A DNA stretch of 64,000 bases from an uncultured Blautia sp. (GCF_934371575.1 NZ_CAKRNY010000015.1:1-64000); one strand, 5' to 3'. Shown: positions 16,078 to 25,958, counted from the stretch's first letter. Translations and numbers: made by a program. The notes: generated by a model not told the origin, from the letters alone.

Positions 16078-17313
16078 TCAGTCGTTGGTCTGTTTCTGGC
16101 TTTCTACTTCTGCAAGCTTCATTGCACGAACTTTCAATGGCAGACCGAACAGAGTGATGAATCCGTCTGCATCGTGGTGATCGTACATATCACCTGTGGT
16201 GAAGGAAGCAAGAGACTCGTTGTAGAGGCTGTATGGAGATGTAGTTCCGGCTTTGATGATGTTGCCTTTATAAAGCTTGAATTTAACTTCACCGGTTACA
16301 TATTTCTGGGTGGACTCTACGAATGCCTGAAGTGCTTCACGAAGAGGTGTGAACCATTTTCCCTCGTAAACAACCTGTGCAAGCTGGCTTCCAAGTTTCT
16401 TCTTGGTTTCCAGTGTTTCACGGTCAAGGATCAGCTCCTCAAGCTGCTCATGTGCTGCCATAAGAATTGTTCCGCCAGGAGTCTCATAAACGCCACGGGA
16501 TTTCATACCTACAACACGGTTTTCTACAATATCGATAATGCCGATTCCGTTTTCACCGCCAAGCTTGTTCAGCTCTGTGATGATTTCAGAAACCTTCATT
16601 GCTTTTCCATTTAAGGTTTTCGGAATACCGGCCTCAAAAGTCATGGTAACTTCTGTTTCTTTGTCTGGTGCTTTCTCAGGAGTTACGCTGAGAACCAGCA
16701 TATCGTCATAGTTTGGAGCCTGCGCCGGATCCTCAAGCTCAAGTCCCTCATGGCTGATGTGCCAAAGGTTACGGTCACGGCTGTAGCTGTGCTTTGCATC
16801 AAATGGAAGGTTGATACCATGTGCCTGGCAGAAGGCAATTTCATCTTCACGGGACTGCATGGTCCAGACATCTGTCATACGCCATGGAGCAATGATCTTG
16901 ATATCCGGCGCAAGAGCTTTGATTCCCAGTTCGAAACGAATCTGGTCATTTCCTTTACCGGTTGCACCGTGACAGATCGCAACAGCGTTTTCTTTTCTTG
17001 CAATTTCCACCAGTTTTTTGGCAATTGCAGGACGTGCCATGGAGGTACCAAGAAGATATTTGTGCTCATATACAGCACCTGCTTCAACACATGGCATAAT
17101 GTAGTTGTCGCAGAAATCGTCTACAATATCTTCAATATATAATTTGGAAGCTCCGGAAAGCTTTGCTCTTTCCTGAAGACCATCCAGCTCATTTCCCTGA
17201 CCGCAGTTTACACAGCAGCAAACTACTTCGTAATCAAATGTTTCCTTCAGCCACGGAATCAGTGCTGTGGTATCAAGTCCGCCTGAATATGCAAGTACAA
17301 CTTTTTCTTTCAT
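16078..17313 (-). CDS. argG: Argininosuccinate synthase
   Basis: Joins citrulline and aspartate with ATP, the penultimate step of arginine synthesis. It has 411 residues, the usual length. The N-terminal PP-loop AYSGGLDTTALIPWL binds ATP, and GATGKGNDQIRFE (residues ~115-128) and the YSRDRNLWH segment are family signatures. The GAGG site is seven bases before the ATG. It is transcribed divergently from argCJBD, with an ARG box next to its predicted -10 (TATAAT on the minus strand, 17367-17372). argH is not in the window. Confidence 0.98.
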   Translation of the reverse strand: MKEKVVLAYSGGLDTTALIPWLKETFDYEVVCCCVNCGQGNELDGLQERAKLSGASKLYIEDIVDDFCDNYIMPCVEAGAVYEHKYLLGTSMARPAIAKKLVEIARKENAVAICHGATGKGNDQIRFELGIKALAPDIKIIAPWRMTDVWTMQSREDEIAFCQAHGINLPFDAKHSYSRDRNLWHISHEGLELEDPAQAPNYDDMLVLSVTPEKAPDKETEVTMTFEAGIPKTLNGKAMKVSEIITELNKLGGENGIGIIDIVENRVVGMKSRGVYETPGGTILMAAHEQLEELILDRETLETKKKLGSQLAQVVYEGKWFTPLREALQAFVESTQKYVTGEVKFKLYKGNIIKAGTTSPYSLYNESLASFTTGDMYDHHDADGFITLFGLPLKVRAMKLAEVESQKQTND

Positions 17314-17373
17314 AATAATAACCTCTTTTCTTTTATCCCTCTGAAACAGATAGGGTGATAATTTACATTATAT

Positions 17374-17391
17374 TTTGAATAAATATTCATT
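17374..17391. promoter_or_regulatory. ARG box (ArgR/AhrC operator)
   Basis: TTTGAATAAATATTCATT, with the inner TGAAT-AAAT-ATTCA being a perfect palindrome, fits the ArgR consensus. It lies immediately upstream of the argG -10 element and 164 bases from the argC -35, so it should repress argG directly; weaker AT-rich matches toward argC may add cooperative sites. Confidence 0.85.
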
Positions 17392-17554
17392 GCGTTGTGA
17401 ACATTAATTAATATACAACAATATTTATAAATATGCAATAGGAAAATTGAAAAAAATAAAAATAACTTTGCATAAAAATGCGGCATTTAATAGGAAAATA
17501 GTAGGCGAGATGCATAAAAAACAGGAAAATGTAAAAAATAATACAAAAAAGCGG

Positions 17555-17583
17555 TTGCATAATATACAAACAAGATGTATAAT
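17555..17583 (+). promoter_or_regulatory. argCJBD promoter
   Basis: TTGCAT (17555-17560), a 17-base spacer and a perfect TATAAT (17578-17583), 34 bases before the argC ATG. Confidence 0.8.
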
Positions 17584-17616
17584 CCATACATCGCTGTTAA
17601 TAGGGAGGAAACCAAA

Positions 17617-18657
17617 ATGATAAAAGCTGGAATTATTGGAGCAACCGGTTATGCAGGAAATGAGATTGTACGTCTCCTTCTTGGCCACAAAGAAGTAGAA
17701 GTGGCATGGTACGGCTCCAGAAGCTACATTGATAAAAAATATGCGGGAATTTATCAGAACTTTTTCAAACTGGTAGATGCCAGCTGCATGGATGATAATA
17801 TGGAAGCACTTGCAGATGAGGTGGATGTTATTTTTACCGCAACTCCTCAGGGGCTGTGTGCGTCGCTTGTAAATGAGGGTATTCTTTCCAGGGCTAAGGT
17901 GATTGACTTAAGTGCGGATTTCCGTATTAAAGATGTAAAGAAATATGAAAAATGGTACGGAATCGAGCATAAATCACCGCAGTTTATTGAAGAGGCAGTT
18001 TATGGATTATGTGAGATTAACCGCGAAGATATTAAGAAGGCACGTCTGATCGCTAACCCGGGATGTTATCCAACATGTTCCACACTTTCCATTTATCCGC
18101 TTTTAAAAGCTGGAATGATCGATCCGAATACTATTATTATAGATGCAAAATCAGGAACAACAGGTGCCGGAAGAGGAGCCAAGGTTGATAATCTTTACTG
18201 CGAAGTAAATGAAAATATCAAGGCATATGGTGTTGCAACACACAGACATACACCTGAAATTGAAGATCAGCTTGGCTATGCCTGCGGACAGAATGTGACA
18301 ATTAATTTTACCCCTCATCTTGTTCCCATGAATAGAGGAATTCTGGTTACAGCATATGCTTCTCTGACAAAGAACGTATCTTATGAAGAAGTGAAAGCTG
18401 CTTACGATGCATGTTATGAAAATGAGACATTTGTGCGGGTACTGGACAAGGATGTATGTCCTCAGACCAAGTGGGTAGAGGGCAGTAATTATGTGGATGT
18501 AAACTTTAAAATTGATCCGAGAACCAATAGAATTATTATGATGGGAGCAATTGATAATCTGGTAAAAGGTGCTGCCGGACAGGCAGTTCAGAATATGAAC
18601 CTGATGTTTGGATTTAACGAAGCAGAGGGATTGTTGCAGGTTCCGATGTATCCGTAA
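17617..18657 (+). CDS. argC: N-acetyl-gamma-glutamyl-phosphate reductase
   Basis: NADPH-dependent third step of ornithine synthesis, 346 residues. The N-terminal dinucleotide motif GIIGATGYAGNEIVRLL and the catalytic Cys in NPGCYPT (residues ~147-153) are plain, and the C-terminal half has the GTTGAGRGAK and HRHTPEIEDQ segments. The start at 17617 follows GGGAGG. It opens the argC-argJ-argB-argD operon, which lacks a separate argA as expected when ArgJ is bifunctional. Confidence 0.98.
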   Translation: MIKAGIIGATGYAGNEIVRLLLGHKEVEVAWYGSRSYIDKKYAGIYQNFFKLVDASCMDDNMEALADEVDVIFTATPQGLCASLVNEGILSRAKVIDLSADFRIKDVKKYEKWYGIEHKSPQFIEEAVYGLCEINREDIKKARLIANPGCYPTCSTLSIYPLLKAGMIDPNTIIIDAKSGTTGAGRGAKVDNLYCEVNENIKAYGVATHRHTPEIEDQLGYACGQNVTINFTPHLVPMNRGILVTAYASLTKNVSYEEVKAAYDACYENETFVRVLDKDVCPQTKWVEGSNYVDVNFKIDPRTNRIIMMGAIDNLVKGAAGQAVQNMNLMFGFNEAEGLLQVPMYP

Positions 18658-18679
18658 ACAAAAGAGGAGGCGCATTAAC

Positions 18680-19903
18680 ATGGAAATTATTACAGGAGGT
18701 GTTACTGCTGCAAAAGGGTTTAAGGCAGCAGCGGCAGCAGCAGAAATTAAATACAAAGATCGTACAGATATGGCAATGATTTACAGTGAGATTCCCTGTG
18801 TTGCAGCAGGTACTTTTACTACAAATGTGGTGAAAGCAGCTCCGGTAAAATGGGACCAGGATGTGGTTTATAATCATCCGAAAGCACAGGCTGTGATCTG
18901 CAACAGTGGTATTGCAAATGCATGTACCGGAGCAGAAGGATATGGCTATTGTAAGGCAACTGCAGATGCTGCTTCTGAGATACTTGGAATTCCGGCAGAC
19001 AGTGTACTGGTTGCATCTACAGGTGTTATTGGAATGCAGATCCCTATTGACAGAATCGTAAACGGAGTAAAAGCTATGGCACCAAAGCTGGATGGCTCTC
19101 TGGAGGCCGGAACAGAGGCTGCCAAAGCTATCATGACGACAGATACTGTGAAAAAAGAGGTTGCTGTTCAGATTGAAATAGGAGGAAAAACAGTAACTGT
19201 AGGAGGAATGTGCAAGGGTTCCGGCATGATACATCCAAATATGTGCACCATGCTTGGATTTGTTACAACGGATGCAGCAATTTCCAAAGAAATGCTTCAG
19301 AAGGCTTTAAGTACTAATATTAAAGATACGTTTAATATGGTTTCTGTTGACGGGGATACCTCCACAAATGACACTGTTCTGCTTCTTGCAAATGGTATGG
19401 CTGGTAATCCGGAAATTACAGAAGAGGGTGCTGATTTTGACAAATTTATGGAAGCTTTGAATTATATCAATACCTGTCTTTCCAAAAAGATTGCTGGTGA
19501 TGGCGAGGGCGCAACAGCGCTTTTTGAAGTAAAAATTATTGGCGCAAAGACGAAAGAGGATGCAGTTACGCTTAGCAAATCTGTGGTAACATCCTCCCTT
19601 ACAAAGGCTGCTATTTATGGTCATGATGCAAACTGGGGCCGTATTTTATGTGCAATGGGATATTCCGGAGTACAGTTTGATCCGGAGAAAGTTGACCTGT
19701 ATTTTGAGAGCCGCGCTGGTAAATTAAAGATTATTGAGAATGGTGTTTCTACAGGATATGATGAAGCAGAAGCAACAAAAATTCTGTCCGAGGATGAGGT
19801 AACAGCTATTGCGGATGTGAAAATGGGCGATGCGAAAGCTACTGCATGGGGATGTGATCTTACCTATGATTATGTGAAGATTAATGCAGATTATCGTTCA
19901 TAA
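18680..19903 (+). CDS. argJ: Bifunctional ornithine acetyltransferase / N-acetylglutamate synthase
   Basis: ArgJ recycles the acetyl group from N-acetylornithine to glutamate and can also use acetyl-CoA. The 407-residue proprotein cleaves itself before the Thr of [10 protein letters not shown] (near residue 281 in this product), a hallmark of the family; [14 protein letters not shown] wording appears near the end as [18 protein letters not shown]. The start at 18680 follows GAGGAGG; the upstream in-frame codons lie inside argC. The full acetyl cycle is present in this operon. Confidence 0.97.
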   Translation: MEIITGGVTAAKGFKAAAAAAEIKYKDRTDMAMIYSEIPCVAAGTFTTNVVKAAPVKWDQDVVYNHPKAQAVICNSGIANACTGAEGYGYCKATADAASEILGIPADSVLVASTGVIGMQIPIDRIVNGVKAMAPKLDGSLEAGTEAAKAIMTTDTVKKEVAVQIEIGGKTVTVGGMCKGSGMIHPNMCTMLGFVTTDAAISKEMLQKALSTNIKDTFNMVSVDGDTSTNDTVLLLANGMAGNPEITEEGADFDKFMEALNYINTCLSKKIAGDGEGATALFEVKIIGAKTKEDAVTLSKSVVTSSLTKAAIYGHDANWGRILCAMGYSGVQFDPEKVDLYFESRAGKLKIIENGVSTGYDEAEATKILSEDEVTAIADVKMGDAKATAWGCDLTYDYVKINADYRS

Positions 19904-19935
19904 GATCATTGTTCATAAAAGAAAGGGAAGAGAAG

Positions 19936-20832
19936 ATGGTAAATCAGAAATATCTTGATAAGGCAGAAGTGCTTATTGAGGCACTTCCTTATATACAGCG
20001 TTTTAACCGTAAAATCGTGGTGGTGAAATATGGCGGAAGTGCCATGTTGGATGAAGAACTGAAGGCAAACGTGATCAAGGATGTTGTTCTTCTGAAACTG
20101 GTTGGTTTTAAGCCGATCATTGTCCATGGAGGCGGCAAGGAAATCAGTAAATGGGTTGGAAAGGTAGGCATGGAGCCAAAGTTTATCAATGGTCTTCGCG
20201 TAACGGATGCCCAGACAATGGAGATTGCCGAGATGGTTCTTGCAAGAGTAAACAAGGAACTGGTTACACATGTGGAATCCCTCGGAGTGCAGGCTGTTGG
20301 TATCAGTGGAAAAGACGGCGGACTTTTGAAATGCAAGAAGAAATATTCCAATGGTGAGGATATTGGATTTGTTGGGGATATCACGGATGTGAATCCGAAA
20401 ATCCTCTATGATCTTCTGGAAAAAGATTTTCTTCCTATTATTTTTCCAATTGGATTTGACGATAATTATGACAGCTATAACATTAATGCAGATGACGCTG
20501 CATGTGCCATTGCGGAAGCTGTACATGCAGAAAAACTGGCATTTCTTTCTGATATTGAAGGTGTTTACAAGGACAAAGATGATCCATCATCTCTGATTTC
20601 CGAGCTTTATATCAAGGATGCCCGGAAGCTGATCCAGGATGGATATGTCGGAGGAGGAATGATTCCAAAGCTGAACAATTGCATTGAGGCAATTGAGCAT
20701 GGCGTTAACCGGGTTCATATTCTTGACGGAAGAATTCCCCACAGTCTGCTGCTGGAAATCTTTACAAACAAAGGTATTGGAACAGCTATTTTAAGAGAGG
20801 AAGGCGAAAAATACTATAATGAACATGAATAA
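19936..20832 (+). CDS. argB: Acetylglutamate kinase
   Basis: Amino acid kinase family enzyme, 298 residues, phosphorylating N-acetylglutamate. Motifs include VVKYGGSAM near the start, VHGGGKEIS for substrate binding, and the [22 protein letters not shown] segment. An N-terminal helix ([18 protein letters not shown]) before the kinase fold is the feature of arginine-sensitive hexameric forms, so feedback inhibition by arginine is likely. The start at 19936 is chosen for the AAGGGAAGAG site. It ends 14 bases inside argD. Confidence 0.97.
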   Translation: MVNQKYLDKAEVLIEALPYIQRFNRKIVVVKYGGSAMLDEELKANVIKDVVLLKLVGFKPIIVHGGGKEISKWVGKVGMEPKFINGLRVTDAQTMEIAEMVLARVNKELVTHVESLGVQAVGISGKDGGLLKCKKKYSNGEDIGFVGDITDVNPKILYDLLEKDFLPIIFPIGFDDNYDSYNINADDAACAIAEAVHAEKLAFLSDIEGVYKDKDDPSSLISELYIKDARKLIQDGYVGGGMIPKLNNCIEAIEHGVNRVHILDGRIPHSLLLEIFTNKGIGTAILREEGEKYYNEHE

Positions 20833-22009
20833 TCAGATGGAAGAAGCTGAGGCAAGTATTCTTCACACATACAATCGTTTTCCAGTTGTTTTTGAACGTG
20901 GAGAAGGTGTACATCTCTATGATTCCGAAGGCGCTGAATATTTGGATTTTGCAGCCGGAATTGCTGTAAATTCTCTGGGATATCATTATCCCGGGTATGA
21001 TGAAGCTTTGAAAGAGCAGATTGACAAGCTTACACATATTTCTAATTTATACTATAATGAGCCAATTATAGAGGCTGGTGCCAGACTGGTAAATGCAAGC
21101 CGTATGGATAAAGCATTCTTTACAAACAGTGGTACAGAAGCCATTGAGGGCGCTTTAAAAGCAGCAAAAAAATATGCATTTGAGCGTGACGGACATGCAG
21201 ATCATGAGATTGTTGCCATGAATCATTCTTTTCATGGAAGATCAATCGGAGCACTTTCGGTTACTGGAAATGCACATTATCGCGAACCATTTGAGCCTCT
21301 TATGGGAGGTGTAAGGTTTGCGGATTTTAATGATCTGGATAGTGTAAAAGCTCAGATCACAGACAAAACATGCGCCATTATCATGGAAACCATACAGGGA
21401 GAAGGCGGTATTTATCCTGCTGAAAAAGAGTTTCTGGAAGGGGTTCGTGCTCTGTGTGATGAGAAGGATATTATCCTGATTCTGGATGAAATTCAGTGTG
21501 GAATGGGACGTTCTGGATATTATTTTGCATGGCAGGCATACGGTGTTCAGCCGGATATTATGACCTGTGCAAAAGCACTTGGTTGTGGTGTTCCAGTAGG
21601 CGCTTTTGTTCTGAATAAGAAGGTTGCGCAGGCTTCTCTGAAGCCTGGAGATCACGGTACAACTTATGGTGGAAATCCATTTGTATGCGCTGCTGTAAGT
21701 AAAGTTTTTGATATTTATGAGAAGGATATGATCCTTACTCATGTGCAGGAATTAACTCCGTATCTTGAGAAAAAACTGGATGAGCTTGTGGAAAAGCATG
21801 AGTGTGCTGCCGCAAGAAGAGGTATGGGATTTATGCAGGGAATCGTAATCCAGGGACGTCCTGTAGGAGAGGTTGTAAAGAAGGCACTGGAGAAGAAATT
21901 ACTGGTTATTTCAGCTGGAAGCGATGTGCTGCGTATTGTGCCGCCGCTTGTGATTACCAGTGCAGATATAGACGAAATGGCAGAAATTCTGGATGAGTGT
22001 CTGGCGTAA
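20819..22009 (+). CDS. argD: Acetylornithine aminotransferase
   Basis: Class III PLP aminotransferase of 396 residues. [18 protein letters not shown] and [18 protein letters not shown] are family signatures; the PLP lysine is in [11 protein letters not shown] near residue 256. It overlaps argB by 14 bases and ends the operon at a strong terminator. The length and motifs fit ArgD rather than GABA or ornithine delta-aminotransferases, and the operon settles the assignment. Confidence 0.97.
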   Translation: MNMNNQMEEAEASILHTYNRFPVVFERGEGVHLYDSEGAEYLDFAAGIAVNSLGYHYPGYDEALKEQIDKLTHISNLYYNEPIIEAGARLVNASRMDKAFFTNSGTEAIEGALKAAKKYAFERDGHADHEIVAMNHSFHGRSIGALSVTGNAHYREPFEPLMGGVRFADFNDLDSVKAQITDKTCAIIMETIQGEGGIYPAEKEFLEGVRALCDEKDIILILDEIQCGMGRSGYYFAWQAYGVQPDIMTCAKALGCGVPVGAFVLNKKVAQASLKPGDHGTTYGGNPFVCAAVSKVFDIYEKDMILTHVQELTPYLEKKLDELVEKHECAAARRGMGFMQGIVIQGRPVGEVVKKALEKKLLVISAGSDVLRIVPPLVITSADIDEMAEILDECLA

Positions 22010-22049
22010 ATCAGAGCTGATTTTAAGCTTTAAAAAGAGAATAAAAATG

Positions 22050-22095
22050 ATAGAAAAAGGTACCTCGAAGTTGATTTTGAGGTACCTTTTTCTAT
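22050..22095. terminator. Terminator after argD, bidirectional
   Basis: A 17-bp perfect inverted repeat (ATAGAAAAAGGTACCTC and its complement) with A/T runs on both flanks serves argD and the converging DUF1292 gene. Confidence 0.93.
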
Positions 22096-22145
22096 CGTTA
22101 AAGTTCCGTATATGAAGCCCTGATGTTTAGAATTTTGGAGTGATT

Positions 22146-22475
22146 TTATTCTTCTGCGAAGTCAAATTCGTCTTTAAATTTCTCTTTGAAAATATCGAAA
22201 ACTGCAGAGAGAATATCATCATCGTCAACGAAAACATAGCTCTCATTTTCTTCATTTCCGTCATCTTCTACCTGAAGAATCAGTACTTCTTCATCCTCGT
22301 TATCTTCCTCACCTTCCACGTCCTCAACAGGTGGGAGAAGAACTACGTAACGCTTTCCTTCGTAATCAATCTCATCCAGTAATTCGAAATCCATGTCCTC
22401 GTTATTTTCGTCTGTGAGAGTGATGATTTCGATTTCCTCCTCTACAGGGGTGCCAATGTTCTTTTCGTCTGCCAT
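22146..22475 (-). CDS. DUF1292 domain protein (YrzB-like)
   Basis: Acidic protein of 109 residues with the DUF1292 core (EIITLTDENNEDMDFELLDEIDYEGKRYVVLLP at residues ~15-48), then a Glu/Asp-rich tail. The family is common in Firmicutes and has no settled function. AAAGGAG lies eight bases before the ATG, and a minus-strand TATAAT at 22532-22537 is the probable -10. It stands alone between the arg operon terminator and the XRE operon. Confidence 0.9.
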   Translation of the reverse strand: MADEKNIGTPVEEEIEIITLTDENNEDMDFELLDEIDYEGKRYVVLLPPVEDVEGEEDNEDEEVLILQVEDDGNEENESYVFVDDDDILSAVFDIFKEKFKDEFDFAEE

Positions 22476-22601
22476 TATTAATCTCCTTTCATTTTGACCA
22501 GCCAGCCCGGCGGTCAGTCTTTGTTGAGATCATTATATCAATTGTGAGTGCAGTTGAACAGATGGAAAATATAGAAATTTTGAAAAATAATAAAAAACAG
22601 A

Positions 22602-22685
22602 TTGACAAGTAAAGTTGTCAATGTTAGAATGCAAATATCAAGAAATGACAAACAAACTTGTCATAATGACAAAGAAATAAGTCAT
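22602..22685 (+). promoter_or_regulatory. Promoter with three TGACAA-N6-TTGTCA operators
   Basis: Promoter TTGACA (22602-22607), 17 bases, TAGAAT (22625-22630). Inverted repeats lie at 22602-22621 (TTGACAA-N6-TTGTCAA, over the -35 and spacer), 22645-22664 (ATGACAA-N6-TTGTCAT, perfect) and 22666-22685 (one arm imperfect). Their centres are 43 and 21 bases apart, that is about four and two helical turns, so bound dimers would lie on one face of the DNA. The XRE protein encoded next is the likely binder. Confidence 0.8.
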
Positions 22686-22737
22686 CGCAAGAATACAATT
22701 GAATATGCTACGAAAGAGAAAGAAAGGAGCCTTTGAG

Positions 22738-22953
22738 ATGGCGCTGGAGAATCGATTGAAGGAGCATCGGGCCAGGCTTGGAATCAACCAGGCTGATATG
22801 GGAAAGTTGGCCGGAGTGTCCAGACAGACCATCAGTCTGATCGAGAGAGGGGACTACTCGCCGTCGGTGACGCTGGCTTTGAAGCTGGCGAAGATCTGTC
22901 AGGTAACAGTGGAAGATATTTTTACTTATACGGAGGACGGAGAAGATGAATAA
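22738..22953 (+). CDS. Small XRE-family transcriptional regulator
   Basis: A 71-residue protein that is essentially one helix-turn-helix domain: RLKEHRARLGINQADMGKLAGVSRQTISLIERGDYSPSVTLALKLAKICQVTVEDIF, here noted by location (residues 5-61). Such short regulators are common beside DUF3169 or DUF2178 membrane proteins in Firmicutes. The start at 22738 is chosen for the GGAG site. Three operator-like palindromes surround its promoter, so it is probably autorepressed. It overlaps the following membrane protein gene by eight bases. Confidence 0.93.
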   Translation: MALENRLKEHRARLGINQADMGKLAGVSRQTISLIERGDYSPSVTLALKLAKICQVTVEDIFTYTEDGEDE

Positions 22954-23749
22954 GGGAAAATCCAAGAAGAAAATGAATTCCTATTTAAAAATGGTACTGC
23001 TTATGCTGGCGGGTGGTGTTGTTGGAGGGATTTTTGGTTTTGTTACATCACACAGTGGGGAGAATTCTATAGCAGCTATTGGGCATGGAATGAATGCATT
23101 TCTTCTGGCTGTACGTGATCATACAGTGCTGTTGGAATGCATCTGCGGTACAATCTGTATTATGATATGTGAGATCCATTTTGGAAAGTTGAAGAAAATG
23201 GGAAGTCAGATACAGGATGCAGAGGATGAAGAATATTATGAATTGCAATATCATATTGAAGTATCCTCCAGCTGGGGAATGATTGCGAGTACGGTGGGAA
23301 CTGTTCTTATGATGCTGCTCATTTCACCAGGATACTCTATGAAATATATTGAGAGCCAGAGTGACGGTGAGACATGGATGTTCTTAGCGGGACTGGTTGT
23401 GTTTGTAGGAATGGTTGGATATTTTGGTATGTGGCAGATTCGCTATATAAAGCTGGTTCAGAGAATTTATCCAGAGAAGAAAGGTGATCCTACTTCTATG
23501 AAATTTCAGGAGCAGTGGCTTGCAAGCTGTGACGAAGCAGAGAAGGAAGAAATCTACGAAGCAAGCTATAAGACTTATCTGCTGACTGGAAAGGTACTTC
23601 CTTTTTGTACATTGGTAGCTATGCTGCTTCATATGGTATGGAATACGGGCGTTCTTGCTATTATCATTCCTGCTTTTCTCTGGATCTTATCGTCGTTTAA
23701 TTACTGCCGGTGCTGTGTTACGAAAAAAAGCGAAAAACTTGCGAAGTGA
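22946..23749 (+). CDS. DUF3169-type membrane protein
   Basis: Protein of 267 residues with about six membrane segments (residues ~12-32, 50-75, 110-128, 146-168, 218-238, 240-258) and Lys-rich ends. Layout, length and the partner XRE regulator match DUF3169 proteins, whose function is unknown. Translation is coupled to the regulator through an eight-base overlap. The pair has the look of a regulator with a cognate membrane partner that might sense a signal or remove it, but the sequence shows no catalytic motif. Confidence 0.75.
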   Translation: MNKGKSKKKMNSYLKMVLLMLAGGVVGGIFGFVTSHSGENSIAAIGHGMNAFLLAVRDHTVLLECICGTICIMICEIHFGKLKKMGSQIQDAEDEEYYELQYHIEVSSSWGMIASTVGTVLMMLLISPGYSMKYIESQSDGETWMFLAGLVVFVGMVGYFGMWQIRYIKLVQRIYPEKKGDPTSMKFQEQWLASCDEAEKEEIYEASYKTYLLTGKVLPFCTLVAMLLHMVWNTGVLAIIIPAFLWILSSFNYCRCCVTKKSEKLAK

Positions 23750-23784
23750 ATGAATCTTTGAAAAATACATATAATACTATTGTG

Positions 23785-23812
23785 GAGGTGCCAGAAGAGC
23801 ACCTCTTTTTCT
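23785..23812 (+). terminator. Terminator after DUF3169 gene
   Basis: GAGGTGC/GCACCTC with a seven-base loop followed by UUUUU. Confidence 0.85.
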
Positions 23813-23907
23813 TCCCAGGAAAGGGAGGATCCTTTTGGGGGCTGGCAGAATGCCGATTGGATCAGAAAAAGAATCTGGAAGTATAGGAGCGTTTATGGAG
23901 GTATTGT

Positions 23908-24342
23908 ATGTGGGGATTTCTTGTAGCGTTGTTATCGGGAGCATTGATGAGTATCCAGGGTGTTTTTAATACGGAAGTGACGAAGCAGACCAGTCTGTGG
24001 GTGTCAACCGGCTGGGTGCAGTTTTCTGCGTTTCTGGTCTGTGTTTTGGCCTGGTTTTTTACCGGAAGGGACAGTGTAGGAGCACTGTGGCAGGTGGAAA
24101 ATAAATATACGCTGCTTGGTGGTGTGATCGGAGCGTTTATTACCATAACTGTGATTCAGAGCATGGGAAGTCTTGGTCCGGCAAAGGCTGCCATGCTGAT
24201 CGTAATTTCTCAGCTGGCTGTGGCTTATATGATTGAATTGTTTGGTTTGTTTGGTGTGGAAAAAGCAGGCTTTGAGTGGCGAAAACTGATTGGTATGGCT
24301 GTGGCAATTGTGGGAATTGTCATATTTAAATGGCAAAAATGA
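23908..24342 (+). CDS. DMT-family YdcZ (DUF606) permease
   Basis: Small membrane protein of 144 residues with about five helices, starting with FLVALLSGALMSIQGVFNTE, the signature of the YdcZ/DUF606 branch of the drug/metabolite transporter superfamily. GQVFNT-type polar residues in helix 1 are conserved in the family. It is single-copy here, whereas some members work as pairs. GGAGG is six bases before the ATG. The substrate is unknown. Confidence 0.88.
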   Translation: MWGFLVALLSGALMSIQGVFNTEVTKQTSLWVSTGWVQFSAFLVCVLAWFFTGRDSVGALWQVENKYTLLGGVIGAFITITVIQSMGSLGPAKAAMLIVISQLAVAYMIELFGLFGVEKAGFEWRKLIGMAVAIVGIVIFKWQK

Positions 24343-24381
24343 GGCGAAAAGATAAAAGACTGATAAAAATTAGAAATGGTA

Positions 24382-24410
24382 TTGTAAAAAATGTAAAGTT
24401 TCGTTAAAAT
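24382..24410 (+). promoter_or_regulatory. Promoter before comEA
   Basis: TTGTAA (24382-24387), a 17-base spacer and TAAAAT (24405-24410), about 60 bases before the comEA start. Confidence 0.5.
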
Positions 24411-24469
24411 AGATTAGGTAAAGTATGAGTGGAGGGGAACCTGTGCCAGAAAGCGAAAGGGGAACCTGC

Positions 24470-25252
24470 ATGGAAAGAATAAAGAAACAAAGATGTGGAA
24501 TTCGGATGAGCTTACTTTTTCTCTGGATGGTGTTTACAATGACAGGCTGTACTCGCCGGCAAGAGATTTTTCTGGAGGAAATGGCTTCGGATGAAGAAAA
24601 TTCGGGCGAAGAAAAATCGGATGAAGAAAAATCGGCCGAAAAGAATCTGAATGAAAAGAATTTAGCTGAAGAGAACTTAGGCAAAAAGAACTCAGCTGAG
24701 GAGAATTTTTGCGGAAAGACAGGAGAAGCAGATGCATCTTTTGTGACGCCGGTTCCACAGAAGATATTCGTTGATGTATGTGGGGCAGTTGTGCGTCCGG
24801 GTGTTTATGAGCTGGAGGAAGGTGCACGTATTTTTCAGGCTGTTGATGCAGCTGGGGGATATCTGCCGGAAGCGGCTATGAACTATCTGAACCGGGCAAG
24901 AAGCCTCGGGGACGGGCAGCAGATTTATGTGCCTACTGAGACAGAAGTGGAAGAAAATCTGGAGTTTGCACTGGCGAAAGTGCCAGAAGCACTGACAGAA
25001 GGAGAAAATACCGGGGATCTGGAACAAAATGAATCTTCCGGTGGTCAGAATGAAGATTCCAGAGTCAATCTGAATACTGCAGATGCCGGACAGCTCTCCA
25101 CCCTAAGTGGAATCGGGCAGTCCAAGGCAGAAGCCATTGTTGCATACAGAGAGGAACATGGAGGCTTTACATCCATAGAAGAGATTATGAATGTAGAAGG
25201 TATCAAAGAAGGTACCTTTTCAAAAATAAAAGACAAGATATCAACTGGATAA
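24470..25252 (+). CDS. comEA: ComEA-like DNA-binding lipoprotein
   Basis: Surface DNA receptor of the competence type, 260 residues. A lipobox ends in FTMTGC near residue 27. A Glu/Lys/Ser/Asn-rich linker of eight pentapeptides follows (residues 42-81), then an SLBB domain (FVDVCGAVVRPGVYELEEGARI) and a helix-hairpin-helix pair at the C-terminus (VNLNTADAGQLSTLSGIGQSKAEAIV). The ComEA family brings double-stranded DNA to the ComEC channel; comEC lies 3 kb downstream, separated by a two-component system and a lipoprotein. The start at 24470 follows AAAGGGG; an ATG 45 bases earlier has no ribosome site. A true lipid anchor instead of the usual transmembrane anchor is a variation worth noting. 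Confidence 0.88.
   Translation: MERIKKQRCGIRMSLLFLWMVFTMTGCTRRQEIFLEEMASDEENSGEEKSDEEKSAEKNLNEKNLAEENLGKKNSAEENFCGKTGEADASFVTPVPQKIFVDVCGAVVRPGVYELEEGARIFQAVDAAGGYLPEAAMNYLNRARSLGDGQQIYVPTETEVEENLEFALAKVPEALTEGENTGDLEQNESSGGQNEDSRVNLNTADAGQLSTLSGIGQSKAEAIVAYREEHGGFTSIEEIMNVEGIKEGTFSKIKDKISTG
24593..24712 (+). repeat. Eight 15-bp units encoding the comEA linker
   Basis: In-frame degenerate units starting GAAGAAAA, encoding EENSG, EEKSD, EEKSA, EKNLN, EKNLA, EENLG, KKNSA and EENFC. Units 2 and 3 are nearly identical in DNA, a sign of recent duplication. Confidence 0.85.
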
Positions 25253-25265
25253 GGGAGATTCTTAA

Positions 25266-25955
25266 ATGAGCAGGAAAGTTTTGGTAGTAGATGATGAGAA
25301 ATTGATCGTAAAGGGAATCCGTTTCAGCCTGGAGCAGGATGGGATGGAAGTGGATTGTGCCTACGATGGTGAGGAAGCGTTGGAGATGGCGAAGGAGAAG
25401 AAGTATGACATTATTCTTCTGGACCTTATGCTTCCAAAGATGGATGGTTTTGAAGTGTGTCAGCAGATCAGGGAATTTTCAAATGTTCCTATTGTAATGT
25501 TGACAGCGAAAGGCGAGGATATGGATAAGATCCTAGGGCTTGAGTATGGCGCAGACGATTATATCACCAAGCCATTTAATATTCTTGAGGTGAAGGCACG
25601 AATTAAAGCAATCATGCGTCGTGCCGGCAGCAATCAGGATGAGAAAGAGAAGGCGAAAACTATTGAGGCGGGCGACCTGAAGATGGATTGTGAGAGCCGT
25701 CGTGTGTTTATTGCAGGCAAGGAGATCAATCTGACTGCCAAGGAATTTGATGTGCTGGAGCTTCTGGTATTTAATCCCAATAAAGTTTACAGCCGTGAGA
25801 ACCTGCTTAATATTGTATGGGGATATGAGTATCCGGGCGATGTCCGTACTGTGGATGTACATATCCGTCGTTTGCGTGAAAAAATCGAGGCGAATCCCAG
25901 TGAGCCGAAATATGTACACACCAAATGGGGTGTAGGCTATTATTTCCAGGCGTAA
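25266..25955 (+). CDS. OmpR/PhoB-family response regulator
   Basis: Regulator of 229 residues with receiver and winged-helix domains. The acidic pair is in VVDDE, phospho-acceptor Asp53 is in LLDLMLPKMDG, Thr in MLTAKGED and Lys in ITKPFN. The recognition helix is in VRTVDVHIRRLREKIE. It starts 13 bases after comEA and is followed after three bases by its kinase. Its wording is close to PhoP/WalR/MtrA-type envelope regulators. The regulon is not visible from the window. Confidence 0.93.
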   Translation: MSRKVLVVDDEKLIVKGIRFSLEQDGMEVDCAYDGEEALEMAKEKKYDIILLDLMLPKMDGFEVCQQIREFSNVPIVMLTAKGEDMDKILGLEYGADDYITKPFNILEVKARIKAIMRRAGSNQDEKEKAKTIEAGDLKMDCESRRVFIAGKEINLTAKEFDVLELLVFNPNKVYSRENLLNIVWGYEYPGDVRTVDVHIRRLREKIEANPSEPKYVHTKWGVGYYFQA

Positions 25956-25958
25956 GCT

